Assembly (NCBI RefSeq): GCF_030269125.1
Contig: NZ_BSSM01000026.1
Coordinates: forward strand, 34,178 to 98,177
Reading direction: 5' to 3'
From: Streptomyces hygroscopicus subsp. hygroscopicus
GTDB taxonomy: Bacteria > Actinomycetota > Actinomycetes > Streptomycetales > Streptomycetaceae
DNA length: 64,000 nt
The notes under the pieces were generated by a model that saw nothing but the letters and a program-made list of their open reading frames with translations, was not told the origin of the DNA and searched no databases. The number at the start of each line of letters is the position of its first letter. The stretch's first letter is position 1. A program made the position numbers and the translations under genes. This document shows, one piece after another, positions 43,333 through 51,099 of the stretch.

Positions 43333-44235
43333 GTGACCGCAGGCAGGGAGACGGCCGTGATCGGACTGGCCGCGGCGTTCGCCGTCGCGGGCGCGGCGAG
43401 CAACGCCGTCGGCACCGCGTTCCAGCGCAGGGCCGCGTCCGCGAGCAGCCGTGGCGGGATCCGGCTGCTCGCGGAGCTGGTGCGCCGGCCGTTCTGGATG
43501 GTCGGCATGGCGGGCGTGATCTGCGCGGCCCTGTTCCAGAGCCTCGCCCTGGTCAACGGCCCGCTGGCGCTGGTCCAGCCGCTGTTCATCCTGGAGCTGC
43601 CCTTCGCGCTGCTGATCGCCGCCCCGCTGATGCACCGGCGGCTGCCCCGCTCGGGCTGGTGGGGCGTCGGGGCCTGTGTGGCGGGCCTCGCCGTGCTGCT
43701 GATCGCCGCCGCGCCGCACGGAGCGCTCGACCAGGCCCCGCTCACCCGCTGGATCCCGGCCCTGTGCCTGTGCGTCGGCGCCATGACCGCCGCCGTGCTC
43801 CTCGCCGGCCCCGGGCGCCCGGCGGTCCGGCGCGCCGCGCTGCTGGCGGCCGCCTCCGCCACGGGCAACGCGCTGACCGCCGCGCTGCTCAAGTCGGCGT
43901 CGGGCACCTTCGCCGACCACGGTTTCCCGGCGTTCCTGCGGTCCTGGCAGACGTACGGCTTCGCGCTCGCCGGGGTGGCCGCCGTGCTGCTCCTGGAGAA
44001 CGCGCTCCAGGCGGGCCCGCTCGCCGCCGCCCAGCCGGCGCTGACCATCGGCGACGCGGTGGTCAGCCTCGCCCTCGGCATCACCCTGTTCCACGAGCGG
44101 ATCCGTACGGGCTGGTGGCTGGTGCCCGAGACGGGCGGGGCGGTGTTGCTCGTGGCGGGCGTGCTGGTGCTGAGCCGGGCCGTGCAGCATCTGCGCCTGT
44201 TCCGGGTGCCGGCCGAGGAGGAGGCCGCGACCTGA
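43333..44235 (+). CDS. DMT/EamA-superfamily transporter
   Basis: 300 residues from GTG 43333 behind GGGAGG. Nine to ten hydrophobic helices with a short repeat: AFAVAGAASNAVGTAFQRRA in the first half, LAGVAAVLLLENALQAGPLA and AAQPALTIGDAVVSLALGIT in the second. This is the DMT group of small metabolite exporters or quality-control permeases often found in Streptomyces. The substrate is unknown. Convergent with the P450 gene, 22 bp apart. Confidence 0.85.
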   Translation: MTAGRETAVIGLAAAFAVAGAASNAVGTAFQRRAASASSRGGIRLLAELVRRPFWMVGMAGVICAALFQSLALVNGPLALVQPLFILELPFALLIAAPLMHRRLPRSGWWGVGACVAGLAVLLIAAAPHGALDQAPLTRWIPALCLCVGAMTAAVLLAGPGRPAVRRAALLAAASATGNALTAALLKSASGTFADHGFPAFLRSWQTYGFALAGVAAVLLLENALQAGPLAAAQPALTIGDAVVSLALGITLFHERIRTGWWLVPETGGAVLLVAGVLVLSRAVQHLRLFRVPAEEEAAT

Positions 44236-44257
44236 GCGGCGTGAGCGGCCTCGCGGA

Positions 44258-45310
44258 TCAGCTCGGGCGTACGAGCCGTACGTCGTCCACGCCGAGCAGG
44301 CCGAGGAGCGGCACCTTGGCGATCCGCTGGGCGGGGTCGACCACGAGCCCGGCGCCGCGGACCAGGTCGAGCAGGAGTTCGGCGAGCGGCATGACCATGT
44401 GCCTGCCCCAGCAGCGCTCCGAGGAGTGGCCGAAGGGCAGGTAGCCGGGGGTGTCCTCGGGGTCCAGGTGGTCCCAGCGCTCGGGGCGGAAGGCGTCGGG
44501 CTCGTCCCACAGGGCGGGGTCGCGGTGGGAGAGCAGGGGCAGCAGCAGGACGTCGTCGCGGACGCCGATCCGGCCGTCGATGGCCGGGTACTCGGGCGAG
44601 GCGTTGCGCAGCAGGTTCCAGGAGGGCGGCAGCAGGCGCAGCGACTCGTGGATGATGTTGCGGTTCGGGGTGCCGTCGTCGAAGGGCGCGCCCAGCCAGA
44701 GCGCGTTGGCGACCAGGGTGGAGACGGTGAAGCAGACCGGGGCGGCCGCCCTGCGGTACATGCCCATCGCGTACCGTCGTTCGTGGTAGCCCCGTGCCTG
44801 TGCCGTCCGCGCGCCGAGGCCGGTGAGCCGGCCGTCCGGGCGGGGCCAGCCGGGCAGCGCGGCGCCGACCGCGATCACCGACCAGGTGAGCTTGGGGGTG
44901 AGTTCGAGGGTGCGGCTCATCAGCATCCGCAGCCGCCGGGGATCGCGGCCGAGGACGAGGTCGCGCAGGAAGAGGTGACCGGTCAGCGGCCAGGAGCCGG
45001 TGAGGTCGGCGTTCCTGGCCACGGGTCCGGCGAGGGCCTCGCGGACGTCGTTGCCCAGGGTGCGGGTGATCCGGGAGGCATCGGCGCGGCTGATGGAACG
45101 GCCCTGCAACGGCTTGAAGGTGGGGCGTTCGGTCTCCGTCGCCCGGCGCGCGGCGAGGATGCGGTCGGAGACCTCGGGCCCGGCGACGCCGATGGTGTCG
45201 GGTTCCAGCCGGAAGACGTCCTGGCCCAGGTGGTCCCGGATGAGCGCGGCGAGTCGCGGGGCGAGCACGGTGGTGCGCGTTCGCGCTGCGGATGACGGCG
45301 ACGGCGGCAT
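44258..45310 (-). CDS. Cytochrome P450 of a tryptorubin/atropopeptide-type RiPP cluster
   Basis: This 350-residue P450 is shorter than usual (about 400). Glu222 and Arg225 of ExxR are in NIIHESLRLL. The heme-ligand Cys300 is in LPFGHSSERCWGRH, where the normal FxxGxRxCxG loop has Ser for the first Gly and Glu for the Arg. The I-helix lacks a clear AGxxT. It lies 150 bp downstream of the gene for a 26-residue peptide ending AWYIWY, the sequence of tryptorubin A. In that family a single P450 forms the aryl C-C and C-N bonds that give the peptide its shape. It would act on the precursor in the cytoplasm. A strong hairpin separates the two genes. Confidence 0.9.
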   Translation of the reverse strand: MPPSPSSAARTRTTVLAPRLAALIRDHLGQDVFRLEPDTIGVAGPEVSDRILAARRATETERPTFKPLQGRSISRADASRITRTLGNDVREALAGPVARNADLTGSWPLTGHLFLRDLVLGRDPRRLRMLMSRTLELTPKLTWSVIAVGAALPGWPRPDGRLTGLGARTAQARGYHERRYAMGMYRRAAAPVCFTVSTLVANALWLGAPFDDGTPNRNIIHESLRLLPPSWNLLRNASPEYPAIDGRIGVRDDVLLLPLLSHRDPALWDEPDAFRPERWDHLDPEDTPGYLPFGHSSERCWGRHMVMPLAELLLDLVRGAGLVVDPAQRIAKVPLLGLLGVDDVRLVRPS

Positions 45311-45380
45311 GGCGGACGCTCCGGATGCGAGGACAGGGCGAGAGGGGCCGAGGGGAGGCCGAGGGGCCGCGCCGCGGTGG

Positions 45381-45432
45381 GACACCGTTGTCCGGCCGGC
45401 CCCGCGAGGGCGCACGGCCGGACAACGGTGTC
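45381..45432 (-). terminator. Intra-operon hairpin (attenuator) between precursor and P450
   Basis: GACACCGTTGTCCGGCCG (45381-45398) pairs perfectly with 45415-45432 to form an 18-bp stem; the 16-nt loop can itself fold with GCCC/GGGC. It lies 28 bp after the precursor stop. Such structures in RiPP operons let short precursor mRNA accumulate in excess over the enzyme mRNA, by termination or 3'-end protection. Confidence 0.75.
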
Positions 45433-45460
45433 AGGCGCCGCACGGGGCGGCGGTGCGCCG

Positions 45461-45541
45461 TCAGTACCAGATGTACCAGGCGTTCGCCTTGAGGCTCTTG
45501 CTGGCCGCGACCTTGTTGCGGATGGCGAAGAGAAGCTTCAT
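45461..45541 (-). CDS. Atropopeptide (tryptorubin-like) precursor peptide
   Basis: This 26-codon ORF starts at ATG 45541, six bases after the excellent ribosome binding site AGGAGGT. It begins MKLLFAIRNKVAASKSLK, continues AN, and ends with the core AWYIWY followed by TGA. The core equals that of tryptorubin A, a hexapeptide with aryl cross-links between its Trp and Tyr residues, and the basic leader fits the atropopeptide family. The modifying P450 follows on the same strand. No protease, methyltransferase or transporter gene is adjacent, as in the two-gene clusters of this family; leader removal is presumably by housekeeping peptidases. Confidence 0.93.
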   Translation of the reverse strand: MKLLFAIRNKVAASKSLKANAWYIWY

Positions 45542-46036
45542 CACTGCACCTCCTCTCGAGTGGGCGGGGTGACGCGTGTCGTCCCGTGCGAGCCCGTGAA
45601 GATCACGTGTCGGTGGCTCCGGGAAGCTTCCCTTGATCGGTCGTCGAATAATCACGGCCGAACACAACTGGCCTTTCAGGTAATTGAATTCGGTCAATTT
45701 TTTGTCATCGATGCTCCGATGGGGCCCGATGCCGACACGAGCACGCGCGAGACCGGCCCGTCGGGGCGTCCGCACTGATGGCGGAGGGTGGCGACCGTCC
45801 GGATGCAGGACGTCGCGACACCCACAGCGGACGCAGGGGCGGTCACGCCTCCGGGGATCCGGCGGGCGCAGATTGGCCGAATGTACACGCGACGGAAGAC
45901 CGCGTTCCGGTGCTCGCGCGGTTTCCGCACCCCTTTTGGCCACCACGCCGCATCAAATGACCCAGTTCATCCCCTTATCGTCCTTATTGTGCGAGGTAGC
46001 GGACGAGTCGCATGTCCCGGTCGAGGAGGCGATGGC
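45542..46036. promoter_or_regulatory. Divergent AT-rich intergenic region upstream of the RiPP precursor
   Basis: About 495 bp between the precursor gene and the divergent lipoprotein gene. The part from about 45645 to 45720 is far richer in A/T than its surroundings (for example AATAATCACGG and GGTAATTGAATTCGG) and probably holds the precursor promoter; TTGACC on the minus strand (complement near 45690) is a possible -35. Near 45960-46000 CTTATCGTCCTTATTGTG may be the promoter of the rightward gene. No convincing ORF lies here. Confidence 0.5.
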
Positions 46037-47320
46037 GTGGCGACGAGTGGAATCAGCCGCCGGAGGGCGGCGCGCCTGGCCCTCGGCGCGGGTCTCGGTG
46101 TGGCCGCCGGTGCGCTGACCGGATGCGGCGGCGACGGGTGGGGCCCGGGTTCGGCGGGGCCCGGCGGGGAGCGGCAGGCGCCCCGGCTGATCGGCGACGG
46201 CTCGACGTCCCACACCGGCCGGCAACCGAACCAGCCGGACGCGCCCACCCCGCTCGAACCGGGCGAGACGCCGCCGCAGTTCGTGGTGTTCTCCTGGGAC
46301 GGCGCGGGCGAACTCGGCACCGGCCTGTTCCCGCGCTTCCTGGAACTCGCGCGCGAGCACGACGCCCGGATGACCTTCTTCCTGTCCGGCCTCTACCTGC
46401 TGCCGGAGGACAAGAAGCGGCTGTACCGGCCGCCGAACAACCCGGTCGGCGCCTCCGACATCGGCTATCTCACCGACGGCCACATCAAGGAGACCCTGAA
46501 GTACGTCCGCCGGGCCTGGCTCGACGGGCACGAGATCGGCACCCACTTCAACGGGCACTTCTGCGAGGGCTCCGGATCGGTGGCCGACTGGACCCCGGCG
46601 CAGTGGCACGCGGAGATCGAGCAGGCCCGGTCCTTCGTCAAGTCGTGGCGGACCAACACCGGCTGGCGCGACGAGCCGCCGCTCCCCTTCGACTACGACA
46701 AGGAACTCGTCGGCGGTCGCACCCCGTGTCTCCTCGGCCAGGAGAACCTGCTGCCGGCCGCGCGGGAACTGGGCTGGCGGTACGACGCCTCGTCACCGGG
46801 CGGGGTGCAGCGCTGGCCGCGCAAGCGGAGCGGCCTGTGGGATCTGCCGTTGCAAGGCATCCCCTTCCCCGGACGCAGCTTCGAGGTACTGTCCATGGAC
46901 TGGAACATGCTGGCCAACCAGTCCCTGAACTCGACGCGCGCGCCGTCGTACAACTACCCCTACTGGCGCGCCCAGACGTCGCAGGCGTACATGGCGGGGT
47001 TCGACCGGGCCTACGAGACCAACCGAGCGCCGCTGTTCATCGGCAACCACTTCGAGCAGTGGAACGGCGGCATCTACATGGACGCGGTCGAGGAGGCGCT
47101 GCGGCAGATCGCCGGGCGGCCGGAGGTACGGCTGGTCTCCTTCCGGCAGTTCGTCGACTGGCTCGACGTCCAGGACCCGGCGATCCTCAGGCTGCTGCGC
47201 ACCCTGGAGGTCGGCGAGAAGCCGGCGGGCGGCTGGAGTGCGTTCCTGCGCCCGGCCGGGCGGGGCGCAGTCGCGGGGTGGCGTGGCGGGCGCGCATCTG
47301 ACGGGAGGTCAACAGCGTGA
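46037..47320 (+). CDS. Secreted lipoprotein of the polysaccharide-deacetylase fold
   Basis: 427 residues from GTG 46037, behind GAGGAGG. The N-terminus has a twin-Arg stretch SRRRAARLALGAGLGVAAGA and lipobox LTGC, so it is exported and lipid-anchored. A Pro-rich linker leads to a NodB-like barrel: FVVFSWDGAGELG (first Asp region), RMTFFLSGLYLL, and GHEIGTHFNGHFC (His pair). Tyr/Trp-rich substrate-groove sequences follow (MDWNMLANQS, NHFEQWNGGIYMDAVEEALR). It may deacetylate a cell-surface glycan, but key metal ligands are partly different, so activity is uncertain. Confidence 0.82.
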   Translation: MATSGISRRRAARLALGAGLGVAAGALTGCGGDGWGPGSAGPGGERQAPRLIGDGSTSHTGRQPNQPDAPTPLEPGETPPQFVVFSWDGAGELGTGLFPRFLELAREHDARMTFFLSGLYLLPEDKKRLYRPPNNPVGASDIGYLTDGHIKETLKYVRRAWLDGHEIGTHFNGHFCEGSGSVADWTPAQWHAEIEQARSFVKSWRTNTGWRDEPPLPFDYDKELVGGRTPCLLGQENLLPAARELGWRYDASSPGGVQRWPRKRSGLWDLPLQGIPFPGRSFEVLSMDWNMLANQSLNSTRAPSYNYPYWRAQTSQAYMAGFDRAYETNRAPLFIGNHFEQWNGGIYMDAVEEALRQIAGRPEVRLVSFRQFVDWLDVQDPAILRLLRTLEVGEKPAGGWSAFLRPAGRGAVAGWRGGRASDGRSTA

Positions 47321-47570
47321 CCGCGTCAGCGGCCGTGGCCTACGGCCCGGAGGGCATCCATGTCGACGTGGTCGCGCCGGGCTCCACGCCGACGGAGACG
47401 ACCCGGACCCGGGAGGCGGGGACTCCCGGCATCCGGCATCCGGCAGCGGACCACGGCCGGGATCCCGCTGGGCCGGCCGCGCCGGAGGAGATCGCCGAGC
47501 CGCCGGGTGGCTCCTCGGCGACCGGTCCTCCTTCGTGACCGGCACGGTGCCGCGGGGCGCCCGTGCCTGA
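47317..47570 (+). pseudogene. C-terminal fragment of an SDR gene
   Basis: The frame 47317-47538 reads SAAVAYGPEGIHVDVVAPGS then TETTRTREAGTPGIRH and PAAPEEIAEPP, typical of FabG-like enzymes after the catalytic Tyr-Lys. After a frame change the end continues as GWLLGDRSSFVTGTV. No N-terminal part, Rossmann motif or YxxxK is present upstream, where the lipoprotein gene ends. It is a dead fragment. Confidence 0.65.
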
Positions 47571-47582
47571 CCCGGGCTTTCG

Positions 47583-48455
47583 TCAGCCGAGTCCCATGAC
47601 GCTCATGGTGCGCTCGGCCATGCGCTGCTCCCCGAGGGCGTTGGGGTGGACCGGCACGATGTTCGAGCCGAACAGCAGCGGCTCGATCCAGCGGGTACCC
47701 GCGGCCTGGCAGGCGTCGTGTCCGTCGGAGACCTGCGAGAAGTCCACGAAGGTCGCCCCGGTCTCCTGTGCGGCGCGCTGGACCACGGAGTTCAGGTGGG
47801 CCTGGAGGGCGCGCAGATACGGGATGTCGCCGGAGGCGATCGGCAGCTTGACGAAGCAGGACGCGTCGAAGGAGGAGGGCACGATCCACGGGTACCCCAG
47901 CACCGCCACCTTGGCGTTGGGCGCCTTGGCCCGCAGGGCGGTCAGGGCGCTCTTCAGCGCGGGGTAGGTGTTCGCGTCGATCGCGTCGTCGAAGGACGTT
48001 CCGTACTTGTCCTTGCAGGGGTGGCCGAAGCCGGCGCTGAGGACGCCGGCGGTGCCGCAGTCCACGATGGCGCTGACGAAGGTGTTGTTGTCGTTGCCGC
48101 CGATGGTCAGGGTCACCAGGTCGGTGTTCGCGTCCACCGCGTCCAACTGCGGTGCCACGCCCGGGTACTGGGACTGGGTGAAGTCCTTGGTCTGGGCGGC
48201 GCCGCAGGTCACGTCCGTCAGCGAGGCGCCGGTCGTCTGCGCGAGGACGTGCGGGTAGTTCACGGTGGAGCGCAGGCAGAGCAGATTGCTGGTGTCGACG
48301 GGCGTGACACCCGAGCCCGCGCTGTAACTGTCGCCGAGAGCCACGTAGTCGAGGGGCGTCGCGGCATGTGCGGGGGCGGCGGTGAGGCCGAGGGCCAGCG
48401 TGCCGGCGAGTGCGGTCGCCGCGGCGGCGACACGGCGCAGGGTGGGGGTGGGCAT
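47583..48455 (-). CDS. Secreted SGNH/GDSL esterase-lipase
   Basis: 290 residues with a Sec signal ending AHAATP. Block I ALGDSYSAGSG carries Ser43, block III is TIGGNDNN, and block V is PVHPNALGE with the catalytic His. Cys pairs (NLLCLRS/DVTCGAA, VDCGTAG/GHPCKD, ASCFV/HDACQ) probably form three disulfides, as in Streptomyces GDSL lipases such as those of S. coelicolor and S. rimosus. It hydrolyses lipid or aryl esters outside the cell. Confidence 0.93.
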   Translation of the reverse strand: MPTPTLRRVAAAATALAGTLALGLTAAPAHAATPLDYVALGDSYSAGSGVTPVDTSNLLCLRSTVNYPHVLAQTTGASLTDVTCGAAQTKDFTQSQYPGVAPQLDAVDANTDLVTLTIGGNDNNTFVSAIVDCGTAGVLSAGFGHPCKDKYGTSFDDAIDANTYPALKSALTALRAKAPNAKVAVLGYPWIVPSSFDASCFVKLPIASGDIPYLRALQAHLNSVVQRAAQETGATFVDFSQVSDGHDACQAAGTRWIEPLLFGSNIVPVHPNALGEQRMAERTMSVMGLG

Positions 48456-49338
48456 GAGGTGTGCTCCCTCTTCATACGCGACGGGTGCGGGGCAGGGGGT
48501 GGCGCCGGGCGTCGGGGCTCGGGTGGGGGCGCGCACGACGACGGCCGTGGAGCAGGGAGTTGCGGTACTACCAGCGAGTTCTACCGCTAGGTAATGTGCG
48601 GGCAGCTGATCGCCGAGTCAACATTGCGGACCGAAGTTCTTGAAATGCTCATGAAACATGGGCGTCGGAATCCAGGCACCACAGACGACTTGACGGCGAA
48701 ACGTGCTGATGGGCTGTCAGGGCACCATCGGTGGTGGAATCGGCGCACGACGGACGATTCCAGCACGAAGGGGCCCGCGAAGCGGTGGACCGGCGGCCAC
48801 CGACCCCGCCGTGTCGTGGCCGGTGGCCCTACGTCGCCTGCGGCACCGTGCGGTTCACGGCCGGCCGGCAGGCCCACGACGCGAGGCGCGTGGTCCCGGT
48901 GTTCGCCCCGAGGACCAGGTCACGGCCGTCGGCGATCACGCCCCGCGGGTCCGGAAGCACCTCAGGCGGATCGTGCCGGTGTGCCCGTATGTCCGTCGCC
49001 TCGTCGCCGACTCCGCGAACTCCCCGCGCTTCTCGAAGATTTCGGTGCCCGCCCCCGGCCCCGACGGCTTGCCATCACCGCCCGGCGATGGCAAGATCAC
49101 TTCCGCTCGAACAACGGTTTCACAGCCCTCACTTCTCTGCGAAGGACCGAAGTCCATGGTCTCGGCGTCCCACAGCGGCCGCCGTCGGAACTGAGCCCCC
49201 TGCCCCCGGCAGCGCGCTCAAGCGTTCCCGCGCCCTCCTCACGGCGGCCCGACGATGCGGTGTTCACCGCACCGCCCACCTCGCTCACCGAGGTGATCAC
49301 TCATACGCACGACCGCTTTCACCGTGAGGACTTCCCAC
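48456..49338. other. 883 bp with no intact gene; GNAT-like remnant and imperfect repeat
   Basis: Left part: moderately AT-rich promoter region of the GDSL gene. An imperfect direct repeat of about 35 bp begins with GGAATC at 48667 and again at 48736 (period about 69). Around 48950-49020 one frame reads HLRRIVPVCPYVRRLVAD, which looks like the acetyl-CoA-binding end of a small GNAT protein, but neighbouring frames are broken. It is probably a decayed gene. The end holds GAGGA for the next gene. Confidence 0.35.
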
Positions 49339-50133
49339 ATGCACGCCGATGTCCAGAGTTTCGCCGTCGCCCATCTGCTGCGCCGCCCCGCGGCCCGTCG
49401 AGTGGGCGGCTTCGTCGCGGGGTTCGATCCGGCCACGACGAGCCCGTACGTCAACTACGCCACCCCCGTCCCCGGCGCCGAACCCACCGACGCGGAGGTG
49501 GCGGACCTGATCACCGCGTTCCGCACGCGCGGGCTCACGCCCCGGCTGGAGTTCGCCCCGGACGCCGCCCCGCGGGTCGAACCGGCGCTCCGGCGGGCCG
49601 GGTTCCGCACCGAGGCGGTGCACGATTACCTGGTCTGCACGCCCGCGACGCTCACCGTACCGACGGCCTCGGCGGAGCCGGGGGCGTCACCGGAACCGGG
49701 AGGACCCCGGGGCCGGGTCCGGGTGGAGGCGCCGGTCTCGGAGGACGACTACGTCGCGATCGACACCGCGCTGGCCGAGGCGTTCGGCGGCGAGTGGGCG
49801 CCGTCCCCGGAGGGCGCGGCCCGGTTGCGGCGCACCGAGGAGGGCGGCGGAGCGGTCCGGTTCGTCCGCGCCGAGGACGGGAGCTGCGCGGGCGGCGCCC
49901 TGTGCTCGGCGCCCGCCGAGGGCACGGCGGAACTGGCGGGCGTCGGCACGCTGCCCGCGTACCGGGGCAGGGGGATCGCCGCGGCGGTCACCGCGAACCT
50001 GGCCGGGACGCTCTTCGCGCGGGGCGCCCGGACGGTGTGGCTGGAGTACTCCGGCGAGGGCTCGCGCCGCGTGTACGAACGCGTGGGCTTCCGGCCCGGC
50101 GGGACCCGGCTGTACCTGACGCACGAGGGGTGA
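49339..50133 (+). CDS. GNAT-family N-acetyltransferase
   Basis: 264 residues from ATG 49339, eight bases after GAGGA. The C-terminal half is a GNAT domain: ELAGVGTLPAYRGRGIAAA (acetyl-CoA P-loop), VTANLAGTLFARGARTVWLE and RRVYERVGFRPGG. The N-terminal half (RRVGGFVAGFDPATTSPYVN, FRTRGLTPRLEFAPDAAPRV) is a degenerate second GNAT-like fold. Substrate unknown. Convergent with the alpha/beta hydrolase, 12 bp away. Confidence 0.88.
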   Translation: MHADVQSFAVAHLLRRPAARRVGGFVAGFDPATTSPYVNYATPVPGAEPTDAEVADLITAFRTRGLTPRLEFAPDAAPRVEPALRRAGFRTEAVHDYLVCTPATLTVPTASAEPGASPEPGGPRGRVRVEAPVSEDDYVAIDTALAEAFGGEWAPSPEGAARLRRTEEGGGAVRFVRAEDGSCAGGALCSAPAEGTAELAGVGTLPAYRGRGIAAAVTANLAGTLFARGARTVWLEYSGEGSRRVYERVGFRPGGTRLYLTHEG

Positions 50134-50145
50134 TGCGAAGCCCCG

Positions 50146-50985
50146 TCAGGGCAGGGGGTTGTCCTCGACGAAGCGGCGGACCTCGTCGACGAGGGCGGCG
50201 GGGTTGTCCAGCTGGACGAGTGTGCGGGCGCCGGGAATCTCCACGTAGCGGGAGGCCGGGAGGAGCCGCGCGAGGCGGCGGCCGGTGTCCGGCGGCATCA
50301 TCCGGTCCTCGGCGCCCCAGGCGACCAGGGCGGGGCGGGTGAAGGAGGGGAGGTTGCCGGCTGCCTTCAGGTAGCAGTCCTTGCGGGTGGAGCGCAGGAA
50401 CTTCACCAGGTCACGCCGGATGTGGCGGTCGGTCAGCAGGGGCGTGTACCAGCGGGCGATCATCTCGTCCCTCAGGGGGCGCTTCGCCATGCCGCCCAGC
50501 GAGGTCTGCATCCGGGCCAGGAAGGGGAAGCGGAAGGTCTGGGCGAGGAGGAAGACCCCGCCGGGGATCCTGCTCGCGGCGGACAGGACGCGGCCCTGGA
50601 CGCCGGGCGGGTAGTTGTCCAGGGCCTCGCAGGAGGTGAGGACCAGGCGGGCGATGCGCTCGTCCCGCACACCGACGAGCAGTTGGGCGGTGCCGGTGTC
50701 GTTCTGCACGAGGGTGACGTCGCGCAGGTCGAGGCGGTCCATGAACTCGGCGAGCAGGCGGGCGACGCCGTGCGCGGAGAGGTCGGCGTCCGGGCGCATC
50801 GGGCGCCGGTGGCTTCCGATGGGGAGCACCGGGACCAGGACCCGGAAGTCCGGGCGCAGCGCCCGGGTCACCTCGGTCCAGACCGACTCGTCGAAACCGA
50901 GGCCGTGGGCCAGGACGACCACGGGGCCGTCTCCCCCGGTGTCCTCGTAGTCGATCGTCCCCGCGCTCAGCTCGATCTCCGGCAT
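50146..50985 (-). CDS. Alpha/beta hydrolase with an Asp at the nucleophile position
   Basis: 279 residues starting MPEIELSAGTIDYEDTGGDG behind GGAGG. The oxyanion region is LAHGLGFDESVW. The nucleophile elbow reads LVQNDTGTAQLL, so the residue at the Ser position is Asp, as in haloalkane-dehalogenase-like relatives. The acid is near GAEDRMMPP. The C-terminal stretch that should hold the catalytic His reads GARTLVQLDNP and has none. Activity is therefore doubtful or unusual. It is divergent from a TetR gene, and the shared region has TAGA/TCTA inverted repeats. Confidence 0.85.
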   Translation of the reverse strand: MPEIELSAGTIDYEDTGGDGPVVVLAHGLGFDESVWTEVTRALRPDFRVLVPVLPIGSHRRPMRPDADLSAHGVARLLAEFMDRLDLRDVTLVQNDTGTAQLLVGVRDERIARLVLTSCEALDNYPPGVQGRVLSAASRIPGGVFLLAQTFRFPFLARMQTSLGGMAKRPLRDEMIARWYTPLLTDRHIRRDLVKFLRSTRKDCYLKAAGNLPSFTRPALVAWGAEDRMMPPDTGRRLARLLPASRYVEIPGARTLVQLDNPAALVDEVRRFVEDNPLP

Positions 50986-51031
50986 GCCCGTGCCTCCGAA
51001 ACAGGTTGGCCATTCTTGCCACCGCGCTTGA

Positions 51032-51056
51032 TAGATCGTTCTAGTGACAGAATAGA
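51032..51056. promoter_or_regulatory. TetR operator candidate between hydrolase and regulator
   Basis: TAGA-TCGT-TCTA (51032-51043) is a perfect small palindrome, and a further TAGA at 51053-51056 pairs with the TCTA at 51040-51043. The pattern resembles sites of LmrA/YxaF-type TetR proteins. It lies 44 bp before the regulator start and 47 bp before the divergent hydrolase start. Confidence 0.55.
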
Positions 51057-51099
51057 CGCCGACCGCCCGCAGGCAACCGGCTTTCCGGAGGTTCGTTCC

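Noticed and set aside
41374..44190. A 938-residue minus-strand open frame
   Set aside because: Antisense to the chitinase and DMT transporter genes, whose motifs and signals are clear.
44258..45541. Lasso peptide, lanthipeptide or biarylitide cluster
   Set aside because: There is no cyclase, leader protease or RRE gene; the precursor is longer than the pentapeptide biarylitide genes and ends AWYIWY rather than the YxY/YIYY-type cores.
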